From IMG/VR virus record IMGVR_UViG_3300007344_000210, positions 1 through 25,751 of that record: 25,751 nt of DNA. The stretch is one strand, 5' to 3'. Shown in pieces: positions 16,364 to 22,779 of the stretch. A model generated the notes under the pieces. It was not told where the DNA came from. It saw nothing but the letters and a program-made list of their open reading frames with translations, and did not search any database. A program made the position numbers and the translations under genes. Every line of letters begins with the position of its first letter. The stretch's first letter is position 1. This DNA comes from a virus.

Positions 16364-17620
16364 CTATGATCTTTGTCTATTGTTGTGAGTTAATTCATAA
16401 GTTATCTTCATAGTAACTAATCCACTTGCCTTGTCCTCAGTTACCGCTTTAGAGTCTCTAATAATCACTGGGAAGTAATCACCATTCCTAACTACATACA
16501 CCTCAGGAGAAGTTATCAACTCCTCTAACCATAATAATTCATCCTCTTTTATTAGTCCGCTATGAGCAGTATATGAGATCCCTTTTCTATTACCTATTGT
16601 CGGAGTTAAATTAGTGGTTTGATCTGATTGTCTACCTAATGTTCTCTGCATCCTGGTTCTCTCAAATTTACTTGAAGCAGTCCTAACCTTAGCACCTTTG
16701 AAGTTAAATGAGTCGTAAAACCCAAACTGATTCATGAAGAAGAACCTCTCATAAGTCTCATCACAATCATCATCTAACCAAAATTGATAAGTGCCACTAT
16801 TCTCACTACCTACCGATCCAGTACCTGCGTAAGATATTGTGTAGTATGCAGCATTTGAAGGTAAAGCACTAGGATAATCAGCTAATACATTAGCAGCACC
16901 TACTCCATGCTGAAAAGCGTAAGGAGTACCACTTGCTGTATATAAGCTAACAGGTAAATCTATAGATATCGCTGTACCTGTAGCATCATAGACTCTCAGT
17001 TGATAAGTTATAGATGTGTCATTGTTTTCATTCCTAAAATGGCCCATAAAAGCACTATCTCCACGTCTAAGCCATTGCTTGTTAGGTGCATTAGATCTCT
17101 TAAATCCTTTAACTACACCGTCATTATTAGTAGATCCTATTACTCCATCTCCTAACTGGTAATCATCATAAGCTGCATTACAACATACAATCTTATTACT
17201 AGATCCCATATCTTCCAATGCAGTCTCTATTAAATCCCCGTTACCATTTTCGTAAATCTCCCTAATTCTTAATCTTAATGTTACAGCTACATTACCATCA
17301 GTAGTAACTGTATCAGATCCTTGTCCTATAGCAACTAACTTACCTTCTACATAGTTCCTCATAAAAGGTGCTGCATCAAACGTGAAATCTACATTACTAC
17401 CTAGATCGGGATCAATAATAATAGGAGAACCTACTTGAGCACCAGTTACTAACATCTCAATCTTACATCTCCTTGTAGTTCTCGAAGATGATTGAGCAAC
17501 TGTATTACTAATGTTGAATACAATCGGTCTATACACCGAATGATACTCATTAGATACATCATCCTTTACTGGATATGTAATATCCCAACTACTTAAACTT
17601 ACTGTACTCTCTAAAGCCAT
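16364..17620 (-). CDS. Tail protein, probable distal tail / baseplate component (418 aa)
   Basis: A 418-residue beta-rich protein. Notable segments are VYRPIVFNISNTVAQSSSRT near the N-terminus, a central jelly-roll-like region (residues about 190-290), and ERFFFMNQFGFYDSFNFKGA followed by TRMQRTLGRQSDQTTN toward the C-terminus. The phrase xxxNQFGxYDSFNFxG is one I recall in minor tail proteins of Bacteroidetes phages. Its ATG shares a base with the upstream stop, so it is coupled to the tail completion gene, and the large tip gene follows with a one-base gap. Likely part of the baseplate or tail tip. Confidence 0.7.
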   Translation of the reverse strand: MALESTVSLSSWDITYPVKDDVSNEYHSVYRPIVFNISNTVAQSSSRTTRRCKIEMLVTGAQVGSPIIIDPDLGSNVDFTFDAAPFMRNYVEGKLVAIGQGSDTVTTDGNVAVTLRLRIREIYENGNGDLIETALEDMGSSNKIVCCNAAYDDYQLGDGVIGSTNNDGVVKGFKRSNAPNKQWLRRGDSAFMGHFRNENNDTSITYQLRVYDATGTAISIDLPVSLYTASGTPYAFQHGVGAANVLADYPSALPSNAAYYTISYAGTGSVGSENSGTYQFWLDDDCDETYERFFFMNQFGFYDSFNFKGAKVRTASSKFERTRMQRTLGRQSDQTTNLTPTIGNRKGISYTAHSGLIKEDELLWLEELITSPEVYVVRNGDYFPVIIRDSKAVTEDKASGLVTMKITYELTHNNRQRS

Positions 17621-18132
17621 TATTTTAATTGTTTATCTACTCCTCTAATAATATTTGCTAAAACAACTTCCATTTCATTAAAGAAAGCATCATCAAAAGC
17701 CTTACGTATCTTATCCTCATTCTGCTCTAGCACATACTCTATCCACTCTCTTCTTCTTCCATTATTACTATACTTGAAAGATCCGAATGTAGGAGATCCT
17801 TCCTTAAATATTTTAGTCTGAATTGCGTAAGCTATTGATCTAATCTCTTTCTCTTCATTAGCTATACCTCTCTGCTCTACCCATGTCTCTAAAGCCTCTA
17901 GAGGAATCCTTTTGCCTCCAGGTCTCCTACCATTGTTTAGATAAACACCATAATCTAGAGTACTACCCTCTAATACAATACTAAACGCTTCTTCTCTGAT
18001 AACTACTCTAATACTTTCTAAAAGAGTACCAGTATTCTTATGCCCTTGACCTATTAATTCCTGAGCCATATCATTACTTAAATCATCAGCTAACTTCTCT
18101 AATATGTCTCTAGTGGTTTTAGATAACTCCAT
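17620..18132 (-). CDS. HK97 gp10-like tail completion / neck protein
   Basis: A 170-residue protein with the landmarks of the HK97 gp10 / minor tail completion family: an N-terminal helix, NTGTLLESIRVVI (SxR after TG-x-L), then DYGVYLNNGRRPGGKRIPLE (the Y-x-x-x-x-NxG-x-xPG region), then ALETWVEQRGI and a closing helix. These proteins join tail to head or complete the tail. Its start overlaps the stop of a 39-codon gene as TAATG, and its own stop overlaps the next start. The motif match is by recall but covers several separated blocks. Confidence 0.75.
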   Translation of the reverse strand: MELSKTTRDILEKLADDLSNDMAQELIGQGHKNTGTLLESIRVVIREEAFSIVLEGSTLDYGVYLNNGRRPGGKRIPLEALETWVEQRGIANEEKEIRSIAYAIQTKIFKEGSPTFGSFKYSNNGRRREWIEYVLEQNEDKIRKAFDDAFFNEMEVVLANIIRGVDKQLK

Positions 18133-18251
18133 TAGTTTAATACTATTATATGATCTTCCAGAACATTAGCTATGAATCTTACGTGAGTGTATATTACCTC
18201 ATCCTCAGTAGAACCGATCTCGATAGTTGCCACACACTCAAAGTTATACAT
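18132..18251 (-). CDS. Very small conserved-position ORF (39 aa)
   Basis: This frame runs from ATG 18251 to TAA 18132, giving MYNFECVATIEIGSTEDEVI and 19 further residues. The start comes 4 bases after the upstream stop and the stop overlaps the next ATG as TAATG, so it fills the gap exactly, as a real gene in a packed operon would. An in-frame ATG nine codons earlier would overlap the upstream gene and is less likely. The peptide looks like two or three beta strands. Function unknown, possibly a tail accessory peptide. Confidence 0.6.
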   Translation of the reverse strand: MYNFECVATIEIGSTEDEVIYTHVRFIANVLEDHIIVLN

Positions 18252-18255
18252 ATTA

Positions 18256-18735
18256 TTAGTAGCTAAACGTTCCTTCATCACAATCGTTAAAAGTTGTTAC
18301 TACAGCAGTTACTTCGATCCCAATTAACCCATCATTACCTATAACCTCTATAAAATTCGCTACAATCTCTTCTTGAATCCACCACTCTTGTGGAGTAGTT
18401 ACCTCTGTAGTTTGTCCATGAGAACGTTTCTTAAACTCCTTCACAAATTGATCGACCAAGTTTTCAAGATCTTTCTGTTTTTCATCGTATGATTTACTCC
18501 CTTGTTCGGTAATATCATAAGTATCATATATGCCAAAAGTAACGGGATACGTCTTAAACTTCTTCTCATGTGCTGGGTAAGTTACAGAAGGTTGTTTAGT
18601 AAGGATAAAGATTGGCTTTGCACTCGATCTATTTACGTTAATATCGGATTGCTTACCTAATACAAATGTGCTGATACCAGTTTGAGCCTCAGCGATTGTT
18701 TGCATTTCTGTTTTGATGTCGGAAATATCAGCCAT
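18256..18735 (-). CDS. Probable tail terminator / head-tail joining protein (159 aa)
   Basis: A 159-residue alpha/beta protein beginning MADISDIKTEMQTIAEAQTG. The middle (PVTFGIYDTYDITEQGSKSY, then a helix QKDLENLVDQFVKEFKKRSH) and the closing strands (GLIGIEVTAVVTTFNDCDE) resemble small tail-terminator-type folds that cap the tube. The call rests on size, fold pattern and its place just upstream of the gp10-like gene. It begins a tail block after the acyltransferase gene, separated by 47 bases in which I see no clear terminator. Confidence 0.5.
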   Translation of the reverse strand: MADISDIKTEMQTIAEAQTGISTFVLGKQSDINVNRSSAKPIFILTKQPSVTYPAHEKKFKTYPVTFGIYDTYDITEQGSKSYDEKQKDLENLVDQFVKEFKKRSHGQTTEVTTPQEWWIQEEIVANFIEVIGNDGLIGIEVTAVVTTFNDCDEGTFSY

Positions 18736-18782
18736 AATTCACAATATATACATAATAGGCTATGATGGTATTTTAGAACGTA

Positions 18783-19448
18783 TTATTTTATCATTTCAGT
18801 AAGCACCTTATCATAGTTCTTTATGAAGTTAGCCATATTATTAGCATACTCGTTCTCCATGTAGTTCCCCGATAATTTCAATGTCATATTTAGATTTTCT
18901 TGGAGATTAGATATCTTATCTGTGTCTAGTCCAGCTCTCTCCATACCTCTCTGATTGATCCCCATAATCTTTGCTGGAGATCCAGCGATAGTTAAGTAAG
19001 GTGGAACGTTCTTAGTTATTACGCTACCCATACCTACCATAACACCGTTACCTATTTCTAATCTTTGGTGTATTATCGCACCAAGTCCTAAGTTAACGCT
19101 CTTACCTATCTTACAATAACCACCGATTAAAGACCCAGTAGAGATAGTAGTATTATCCTCTATTATAACATCATGAGCAATGTGGCTCTTATTCATTATG
19201 TAGCAATCTTCTCCGATGTATGTAGCATTACCCTCTATACTTATCTGGATAGTACATTGCTCTCTAATAACCGTATTCTTACCTATGATAACATTACCAT
19301 TCTTCTCTCCTTCCCTTCTGAACTCTCCTCTAGTACCTACTACAGTGAATGCTCCTATTTCTGCACCTGCATGGACTGTTATGTTAGTTGTAGGATCTAA
19401 ATAAGCTAATGGATGAATCTTTGCTGTTGGATGGATTATGTGCATCAT
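18783..19448 (-). CDS. LpxA-like acyltransferase (left-handed beta-helix)
   Basis: A 221-residue protein with hexapeptide repeats from residue 5 to about 160 (IHPTAKIHPLAYLD, GAEIGAFTVVG, YIGEDCYIMN). Key LpxA landmarks are present: NTVIREQCTI (58-67), KSHIAHD with His89 and catalytic-type His92 (E. coli His125), AIIHQ with His127 (E. coli His144), KNVPPYLTIAGSPAK (146-160) and the family-specific ending INQRGMERAGLD (164-175). LpxA moves a hydroxyacyl chain from ACP to UDP-GlcNAc, the first lipid A step. It is about 40 residues shorter than the usual 262, one or more N-terminal coils being absent. Its ATG overlaps the glycosyltransferase stop as ATGA. Sugar acylation is likely; true lipid A activity is not proven. 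Confidence 0.85.
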   Translation of the reverse strand: MMHIIHPTAKIHPLAYLDPTTNITVHAGAEIGAFTVVGTRGEFRREGEKNGNVIIGKNTVIREQCTIQISIEGNATYIGEDCYIMNKSHIAHDVIIEDNTTISTGSLIGGYCKIGKSVNLGLGAIIHQRLEIGNGVMVGMGSVITKNVPPYLTIAGSPAKIMGINQRGMERAGLDTDKISNLQENLNMTLKLSGNYMENEYANNMANFIKNYDKVLTEMIK

Positions 19449-20107
19449 ACGTCTTTCTTTTTACCTAGTCCACCGTTATTACCGCAGCGAACCAATACTT
19501 TGTCTATAAATTTTGTTTCTATTACATTTTGATATAATCGGTTAATTACTCTGAAATCGGAGCATTTCCAACAATCCCATTTAGCATACTCTAACCATTT
19601 TACATGAAAGAACATACAACTACCTCCTATGTTACATATCTTAGGTGGCTTACCGTACATCTTATCGTTAGGGATAACCATACCATTCTCCAATTCAAAC
19701 CTACCTAATACTAATACATCTTCAGGTTGTACAACCAAACTACTATCTGCTTTAGCTACTAAGCTACTAATAACATCATCAGAAGCCATCATGTCATCAT
19801 CATCTACCCCAAAGAAGTAACCCTCATCCATTAACTTATAAGCCTCGTTTATGTACCAATTATAAACGAAGAAATCTCCAGTCATAGGATCGGGATCTAG
19901 ATCTCTTAGAGCCATCTCTATCTTATCTATCGGAAGCAGTACAAGATCATCGTACTCTTTTAAGTACTCTAGAGTCTCTTCATCATCATAAGATACTATA
20001 TGTCTTATGTTAGGATAATCCTGAGCCTTAACGGACTCGTAGCATTTACGAAATCCGTTAGGTCTGCCAGATGTTCTAGTGAATATGTTAACTAACGGCT
20101 GCTTCAT
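19445..20107 (-). CDS. Family-2-like glycosyltransferase (220 aa)
   Basis: A GT-A-type enzyme. The N-terminus VNIFTRTSGRPNGFRKCYES is the family-2 opening (TRTxxRPxxFxxCxxS), followed by QDYPNIRHIVSYDDEE, and the metal/nucleotide site GVDDDDMM has its Asp run at 102-105. The protein ends in a short cysteine- and lysine-containing tail (CGNNGGLGKKKDV). The likely reaction is transfer of a sugar from a nucleotide-sugar donor; acceptor unknown. It overlaps the upstream coiled-coil gene by 20 bases and the LpxA-like gene by 4, so the three are translated together. Confidence 0.82.
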   Translation of the reverse strand: MKQPLVNIFTRTSGRPNGFRKCYESVKAQDYPNIRHIVSYDDEETLEYLKEYDDLVLLPIDKIEMALRDLDPDPMTGDFFVYNWYINEAYKLMDEGYFFGVDDDDMMASDDVISSLVAKADSSLVVQPEDVLVLGRFELENGMVIPNDKMYGKPPKICNIGGSCMFFHVKWLEYAKWDCWKCSDFRVINRLYQNVIETKFIDKVLVRCGNNGGLGKKKDV

Positions 20108-20522
20108 AGTGTTGCTTCATTCCAGCTACAGTTCTATATCCTTGTATTAAGTGAGCCATCCCTTCCCATGTACCATTGTTATAATGATTCTTAATTGCTC
20201 TGAACATCTTCTTGTGATTCTTCTCCATATGCCCCTCTAACTTCTTTGTCTCATTCAACAATTCAGTAAAGTGTTCCGTTGCATAATCGAACTCTTTCTG
20301 CTGCTTCTCTTTCTCGTTCTCTAATAAAGGTAATAACTTATCCCTATACGCAGTCTTTTCTCTGATCTCTACCTTTAGCTTATGGATATCGATCTTATTA
20401 TCAATAGCCTTTAAAGGATCTGCTTTGTAATTTAAATTAGATAGGATAGTTAGCTTATTGCTTAATAATCCAATTAACTCGTTATAATCTGTTACTTTTT
20501 GTTCGATGTCTACTCTATTCAT
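20088..20522 (-). CDS. Coiled-coil protein of unknown function (144 aa)
   Basis: A 144-residue, almost entirely helical protein with heptads through most of its length (KLKVEIREKTAYRDKLLPLL, KEKQQKEFDYATEHFTELLN). The C-terminus is less charged (WEGMAHLIQGYRTVAGMKQH). It has no cysteine cluster, signal peptide or membrane span. It starts after ACAATAAAATTACAAC and lies between two glycosyltransferases, overlapping the second. It could scaffold or oligomerise the sugar enzymes, or be an unrelated virion protein. Family not recognised. Confidence 0.7.
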   Translation of the reverse strand: MNRVDIEQKVTDYNELIGLLSNKLTILSNLNYKADPLKAIDNKIDIHKLKVEIREKTAYRDKLLPLLENEKEKQQKEFDYATEHFTELLNETKKLEGHMEKNHKKMFRAIKNHYNNGTWEGMAHLIQGYRTVAGMKQHYEAAVS

Positions 20523-20531
20523 GTTGTAATT

Positions 20532-21254
20532 TTATTGTAATATAAAGTCGTTATGTTTATTCCAATCACTCCATTTATGCTCACATATCACACTTGTATC
20601 CATGAAAGCTGGAATCTGATTATCTTGTAAATCTTTGTAAAAATATGTATCAGAGAATACGCTCTCATTCATTGAGTACTCTCCCCCCTTTTTAGCACTT
20701 CTGAAGTTGATGTAATTGAATACTTGCATATCAATCAACGTACATCCGATACCGCAGCTAAACACCTTATGTAGTTCTCCATCCCATCTATTAAATACGC
20801 TCTCCCCACTTAGTAACATACTCTGCTTACTGATATACGTAGGCTCAATCTCCTGGACACATACCGTAGGATGATTATCTCTGTAGTTAATAAAGTAAGG
20901 TGCTGTTACTACTGGTCTCTCATGCGTTAACAAGTACTCTATAATATTCAGCGGAGGAAATACATCGCTCTCACACATAAATACATAGTCGTACTTCATC
21001 CCTTTAGCGTACTCTATGAGGATCTGCTGAGAATGGCTAATATACTCCACTACGTGACCTTTAGGCTCTAAGTGGTAGCAGTTAATACCTTTCTCTATAA
21101 ATTCCTTAACATAGTACTCAGGATCTTCTGAGTTATCGCAAATAAAGATGTCGTAATTAGTGTATGTAAGAGATTGAATATGCTTAAGCCATTCGTCTTT
21201 ACAATAGTGTTTCTTATCACTCGTAGGTGCTATTAATAATACTCTAGGATTCAT
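20532..21254 (-). CDS. Glycosyltransferase-like protein with a GT-A fold (240 aa)
   Basis: A 240-residue protein. It opens MNPRVLLIAPTSDKKHYCKD, followed by a Rossmann-like strand and helix (YTNYDIFICDNSED). The DxD-type site is YVFMCESDVFPP with E-S-D at 95-97, and the protein closes with VICEHKWSDW near 222-231, where His226 could bind the metal. The ATG overlaps the end of the -1 frame of the chaperone gene by 11 bases. The presumed donor is a nucleotide sugar; the acceptor could be a virion protein, a host polysaccharide or phage DNA. Specificity cannot be read from the sequence. Confidence 0.75.
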   Translation of the reverse strand: MNPRVLLIAPTSDKKHYCKDEWLKHIQSLTYTNYDIFICDNSEDPEYYVKEFIEKGINCYHLEPKGHVVEYISHSQQILIEYAKGMKYDYVFMCESDVFPPLNIIEYLLTHERPVVTAPYFINYRDNHPTVCVQEIEPTYISKQSMLLSGESVFNRWDGELHKVFSCGIGCTLIDMQVFNYINFRSAKKGGEYSMNESVFSDTYFYKDLQDNQIPAFMDTSVICEHKWSDWNKHNDFILQ

Positions 21255-21474
21255 CTGTTAAATCTCTTTTATAACTACAATACGCTAAGACTTGGTAGAA
21301 GTTTTGGTTAAGGATTCTGTCAATTTGGTAAATTTCTCCATTAATTGCTGTGTATATAGTATTGTACCATCCCCAGTGGCTAAGGTCTTTTCCAGTCCCT
21401 TTGCTAGAGCCTCCCGTATCTTTTCCGAATAGCTGTGGATATTGGCTTGAAACGTACTGCTCAAATCGGACAAA
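21244..21474 (-). CDS. -1 frame extension of the tail assembly chaperone
   Basis: After the T run at 21480-21472 the -1 frame stays open for 76 codons to a stop at 21244. It encodes a plausible conserved domain (DLSHWGWYNTIYTAINGEIY, then QIDRILNQNFYQVLAYCSYK), which resembles C-terminal parts of phage tail chaperones. Its codons (GGA, AAA, ATT, TAC) fit the neighbours better than the competing 0 frame. A ribosome slipping back one base would make a 281-residue protein (205 residues from the first frame plus 76). Its end overlaps the next gene start by 11 bases. An independent ATG at 21492 is possible but less likely. Confidence 0.7.
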   Translation of the reverse strand, partial: FVRFEQYVSSQYPQLFGKDTGGSSKGTGKDLSHWGWYNTIYTAINGEIYQIDRILNQNFYQVLAYCSYKRDLTDES

Positions 21475-22088
21475 AAAAAACTGATCTGCCATACAGTATC
21501 CATAGTAAGATCTTTAACATCTTCTAACCTGGAGAAGCATCTCTCCTCATCGAAATCCTCGCCTTTAGGTCTATATATAATAGCAATCTGCTTAGAGATC
21601 ATATCGAATTTATTAACGCCTTTATTGGTTGATAAGGTTGATAATTGTAAGTACTCTACTCCTTCATTGAATGTTAGCTTACCTAATGGTATATTATTAC
21701 CATGTATGTCTACTAATCTATCTGCTGGATAACATAGCTGCTCACCTACTTTAATCTCTAGTGGTGGCTCTCCTTTTGTTGGAGGATTTAGGAAGTTATG
21801 TGATATGATATTATAACAACCTACTATAACATCAAAATCTACTTGTGATAACTCCCTATCGTTTAATTCTGTCCAGAAGGAAACTATCTGAAGGATATAC
21901 TCAGGGTATCTAGTACAAATAAACTCTAATGTAGGTTCTTGATCTTCTTCTAACATACCATCTAGCTTGGTAGATAGTACATCAAATAGATCGTAAAAAG
22001 AGATGAATCTCCTAAGTGTTACCTCACTCCAGTCAGAAGGGATAAGTATAGGAGAATCATGCTCATCTACTAACGGCAAACTAATCAT
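21285..22088 (-). CDS. Probable tail assembly chaperone, 0-frame product (267 aa)
   Basis: A 267-residue protein opening MISLPLVDEHDSPILIPSDW and SEVTLRRFISFYDLFDVL, an N-terminal pattern (P-x-D-W-x-x-V-T-L) I associate with tail-chaperone-like proteins of Bacteroidetes phages. The role is to hold the tape measure soluble while the tube forms. Codons 203-205 contain a slippery T run, after which the 0 frame continues for 62 codons in a rather different style (more TCG, CGG, CTG and GGG codons). Its ATG shares a base with the preceding stop (TAATG). About 7.6 kb separates it from the tape measure, whereas such genes are usually adjacent. Confidence 0.65.
   Translation of the reverse strand: MISLPLVDEHDSPILIPSDWSEVTLRRFISFYDLFDVLSTKLDGMLEEDQEPTLEFICTRYPEYILQIVSFWTELNDRELSQVDFDVIVGCYNIISHNFLNPPTKGEPPLEIKVGEQLCYPADRLVDIHGNNIPLGKLTFNEGVEYLQLSTLSTNKGVNKFDMISKQIAIIYRPKGEDFDEERCFSRLEDVKDLTMDTVWQISFFLSDLSSTFQANIHSYSEKIREALAKGLEKTLATGDGTILYTQQLMEKFTKLTESLTKTSTKS
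21474..21480 (-). promoter_or_regulatory. Programmed -1 ribosomal frameshift site (T TTT TTT)
   Basis: The minus strand has nine T residues (21480-21472). In the 267-codon frame the first T is the third base of codon 203 and the next two codons are TTT TTT, so the register is exactly X-XXY-YYZ with T at every slip position. Slipping one base back joins the long open -1 frame. No convincing downstream pseudoknot was found by eye. A homopolymer sequencing error is the main alternative. Confidence 0.7.
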
Positions 22089-22348
22089 TAACCGAAGATT
22101 CTTTTTAAGTCGCTAACTGCTTTGTGTAATGCTGCTAACTTAGAAGCTGGAGGATTACTCATCTGTCTTAATATAGTTAACTTATCTGCTAATCCTTCTG
22201 CTGCTTTGAATACATACTTATCAATAGACTCTAATGCTTTCTTCTCTTTAGCTTGTCTATCTTCGTACTCTTCAATCTTAGACTTTAACTCGTCCTGCAC
22301 CTCTTGTGCTTCTTTAGGTATACTTACCTTAGTTGTTCTCTTTGCCAT
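22088..22348 (-). CDS. Small coiled-coil phage protein (86 aa)
   Basis: An 86-residue, highly charged helical protein (MAKRTTKVSIPKEAQEVQDE, then LKSKIEEYEDRQAKEKKALE), with a more hydrophobic end (LHKAVSDLKRIFG). It starts one base after a 58-codon gene and its stop overlaps the next ATG (TAATG). Being just before the chaperone and after the terminase region, it could be a small tail or head accessory protein. A small-terminase role is conceivable but no DNA-binding motif is seen. Unidentified. Confidence 0.7.
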   Translation of the reverse strand: MAKRTTKVSIPKEAQEVQDELKSKIEEYEDRQAKEKKALESIDKYVFKAAEGLADKLTILRQMSNPPASKLAALHKAVSDLKRIFG

Positions 22349-22349
22349 T

Positions 22350-22526
22350 TTAATCGTTTTTAGTTACTCTAATTTTCTTGATTTCCTTGTCTTTGAATCC
22401 TAAACTTAACCCAAGTCTGTACTTAAACATCCTGGTTATCTTATAAATGTCATCTAATGTTAAATCATCGTGATCATCCTCAATATGGACTCTTTCTCTT
22501 CCTTCTATTTCTATTGTAATTTTCAT
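22350..22526 (-). CDS. Small ORF (58 aa), likely a real gene
   Basis: An ATG at 22526 opens MKITIEIEGRERVHIEDDHD, continuing to a TAA at 22350, one base before the start of the 86-residue gene. The peptide begins with a strand, then an acidic turn (DDHDDLTLDDIYKITRMFKY), and ends in a basic helix and strand (GFKDKEIKKIRVTKND). Its tight junction with the next gene and clean start support it. Function unknown. Confidence 0.6.
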   Translation of the reverse strand: MKITIEIEGRERVHIEDDHDDLTLDDIYKITRMFKYRLGLSLGFKDKEIKKIRVTKND

Positions 22527-22543
22527 CTGATTAATATACGTAT

Positions 22544-22651
22544 TTATTTGTTTTTTGTTGTGTTATATTCTATTTCTTTAATCCACTTACTATTTTGATG
22601 TACTGCAACTGATATATCACATCGGGTATATTTTACATCAATATTACTCAT
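22544..22651 (-). CDS. Candidate tiny ORF (35 aa)
   Basis: The frame runs from ATG 22651 to TAA 22544 and encodes MSNIDVKYTRCDISVAVHQN followed by a lysine-rich tail. It fits the gap between the hairpin element and the next gene, 17 bases from the latter. The start lies 10 bases beyond one copy of TATACCCGAT, and the second copy lies within codons 7-11. The peptide shows no family. It may be a leader or a minor gene, or it may not be expressed. Confidence 0.4.
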   Translation of the reverse strand: MSNIDVKYTRCDISVAVHQNSKWIKEIEYNTTKNK

Positions 22652-22671
22652 ATCATACCCTATCGGGTATA
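22621..22671 (-). repeat. Pair of TATACCCGAT boxes 41 bp apart with a small hairpin
   Basis: The minus-strand sequence TATACCCGAT occurs at 22671-22662 and 22630-22621, 41 bp apart (about four helical turns), with partly similar flanks after each. The first copy also forms a 6-bp hairpin (ATACCC-TATC-GGGTAT on the plus strand, 22656-22671). Placement around a small-gene start suggests an operator pair. The winged-helix protein encoded just upstream (22960-23349) is a candidate binder, but this is inference. Confidence 0.45.
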
Positions 22672-22687
22672 ACTAACGTTTAATTTT

Positions 22688-22711
22688 AAAAATAAGCCAT
22701 TAAAACGGCTT
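22688..22711 (-). terminator. Weak terminator-like hairpin
   Basis: The minus strand has AAGCC, an eight-base loop (GTTTTAAT), GGCTT, then A and five T residues (22692-22688). The stem is short (5 bp), so it is at best a weak terminator. It directly follows the larger structured hairpin at 22712-22762, and the two may act together. Confidence 0.4.
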
Positions 22712-22762
22712 CTAACACTCCATAAATGCCATGCTATCGCACAGCACTTATTCCGGTGTTAG
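22712..22762 (-). ncRNA. Structured RNA or attC-like hairpin element
   Basis: The minus strand folds into a long hairpin. An outer 7-bp stem is CTAACAC / GTGTTAG. An internal loop (CGGA against GGA) follows, then a 13-bp inner stem (22751-22739 with 22734-22722) and the loop GATA. Three of the inner pairs are G-U on the minus strand but A-C mismatches on the plus strand, so the fold favours minus-strand RNA or single-stranded DNA. The ends (GCTAAC ... GTTAG) resemble attC recombination boxes, though they do not fit the strict RYYYAAC/GTTRRRY consensus. It could be a regulatory RNA or a cassette boundary. Confidence 0.5.
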
Positions 22763-22779
22763 CAACCATTAACTAAGGT

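Noticed and set aside
21481-21492. Independent ATG start for the -1 frame at 21492
   Set aside because: The frame lies inside the 267-codon gene, and the in-register slippery heptamer gives a simpler explanation. I kept the slip product rather than a separate gene.
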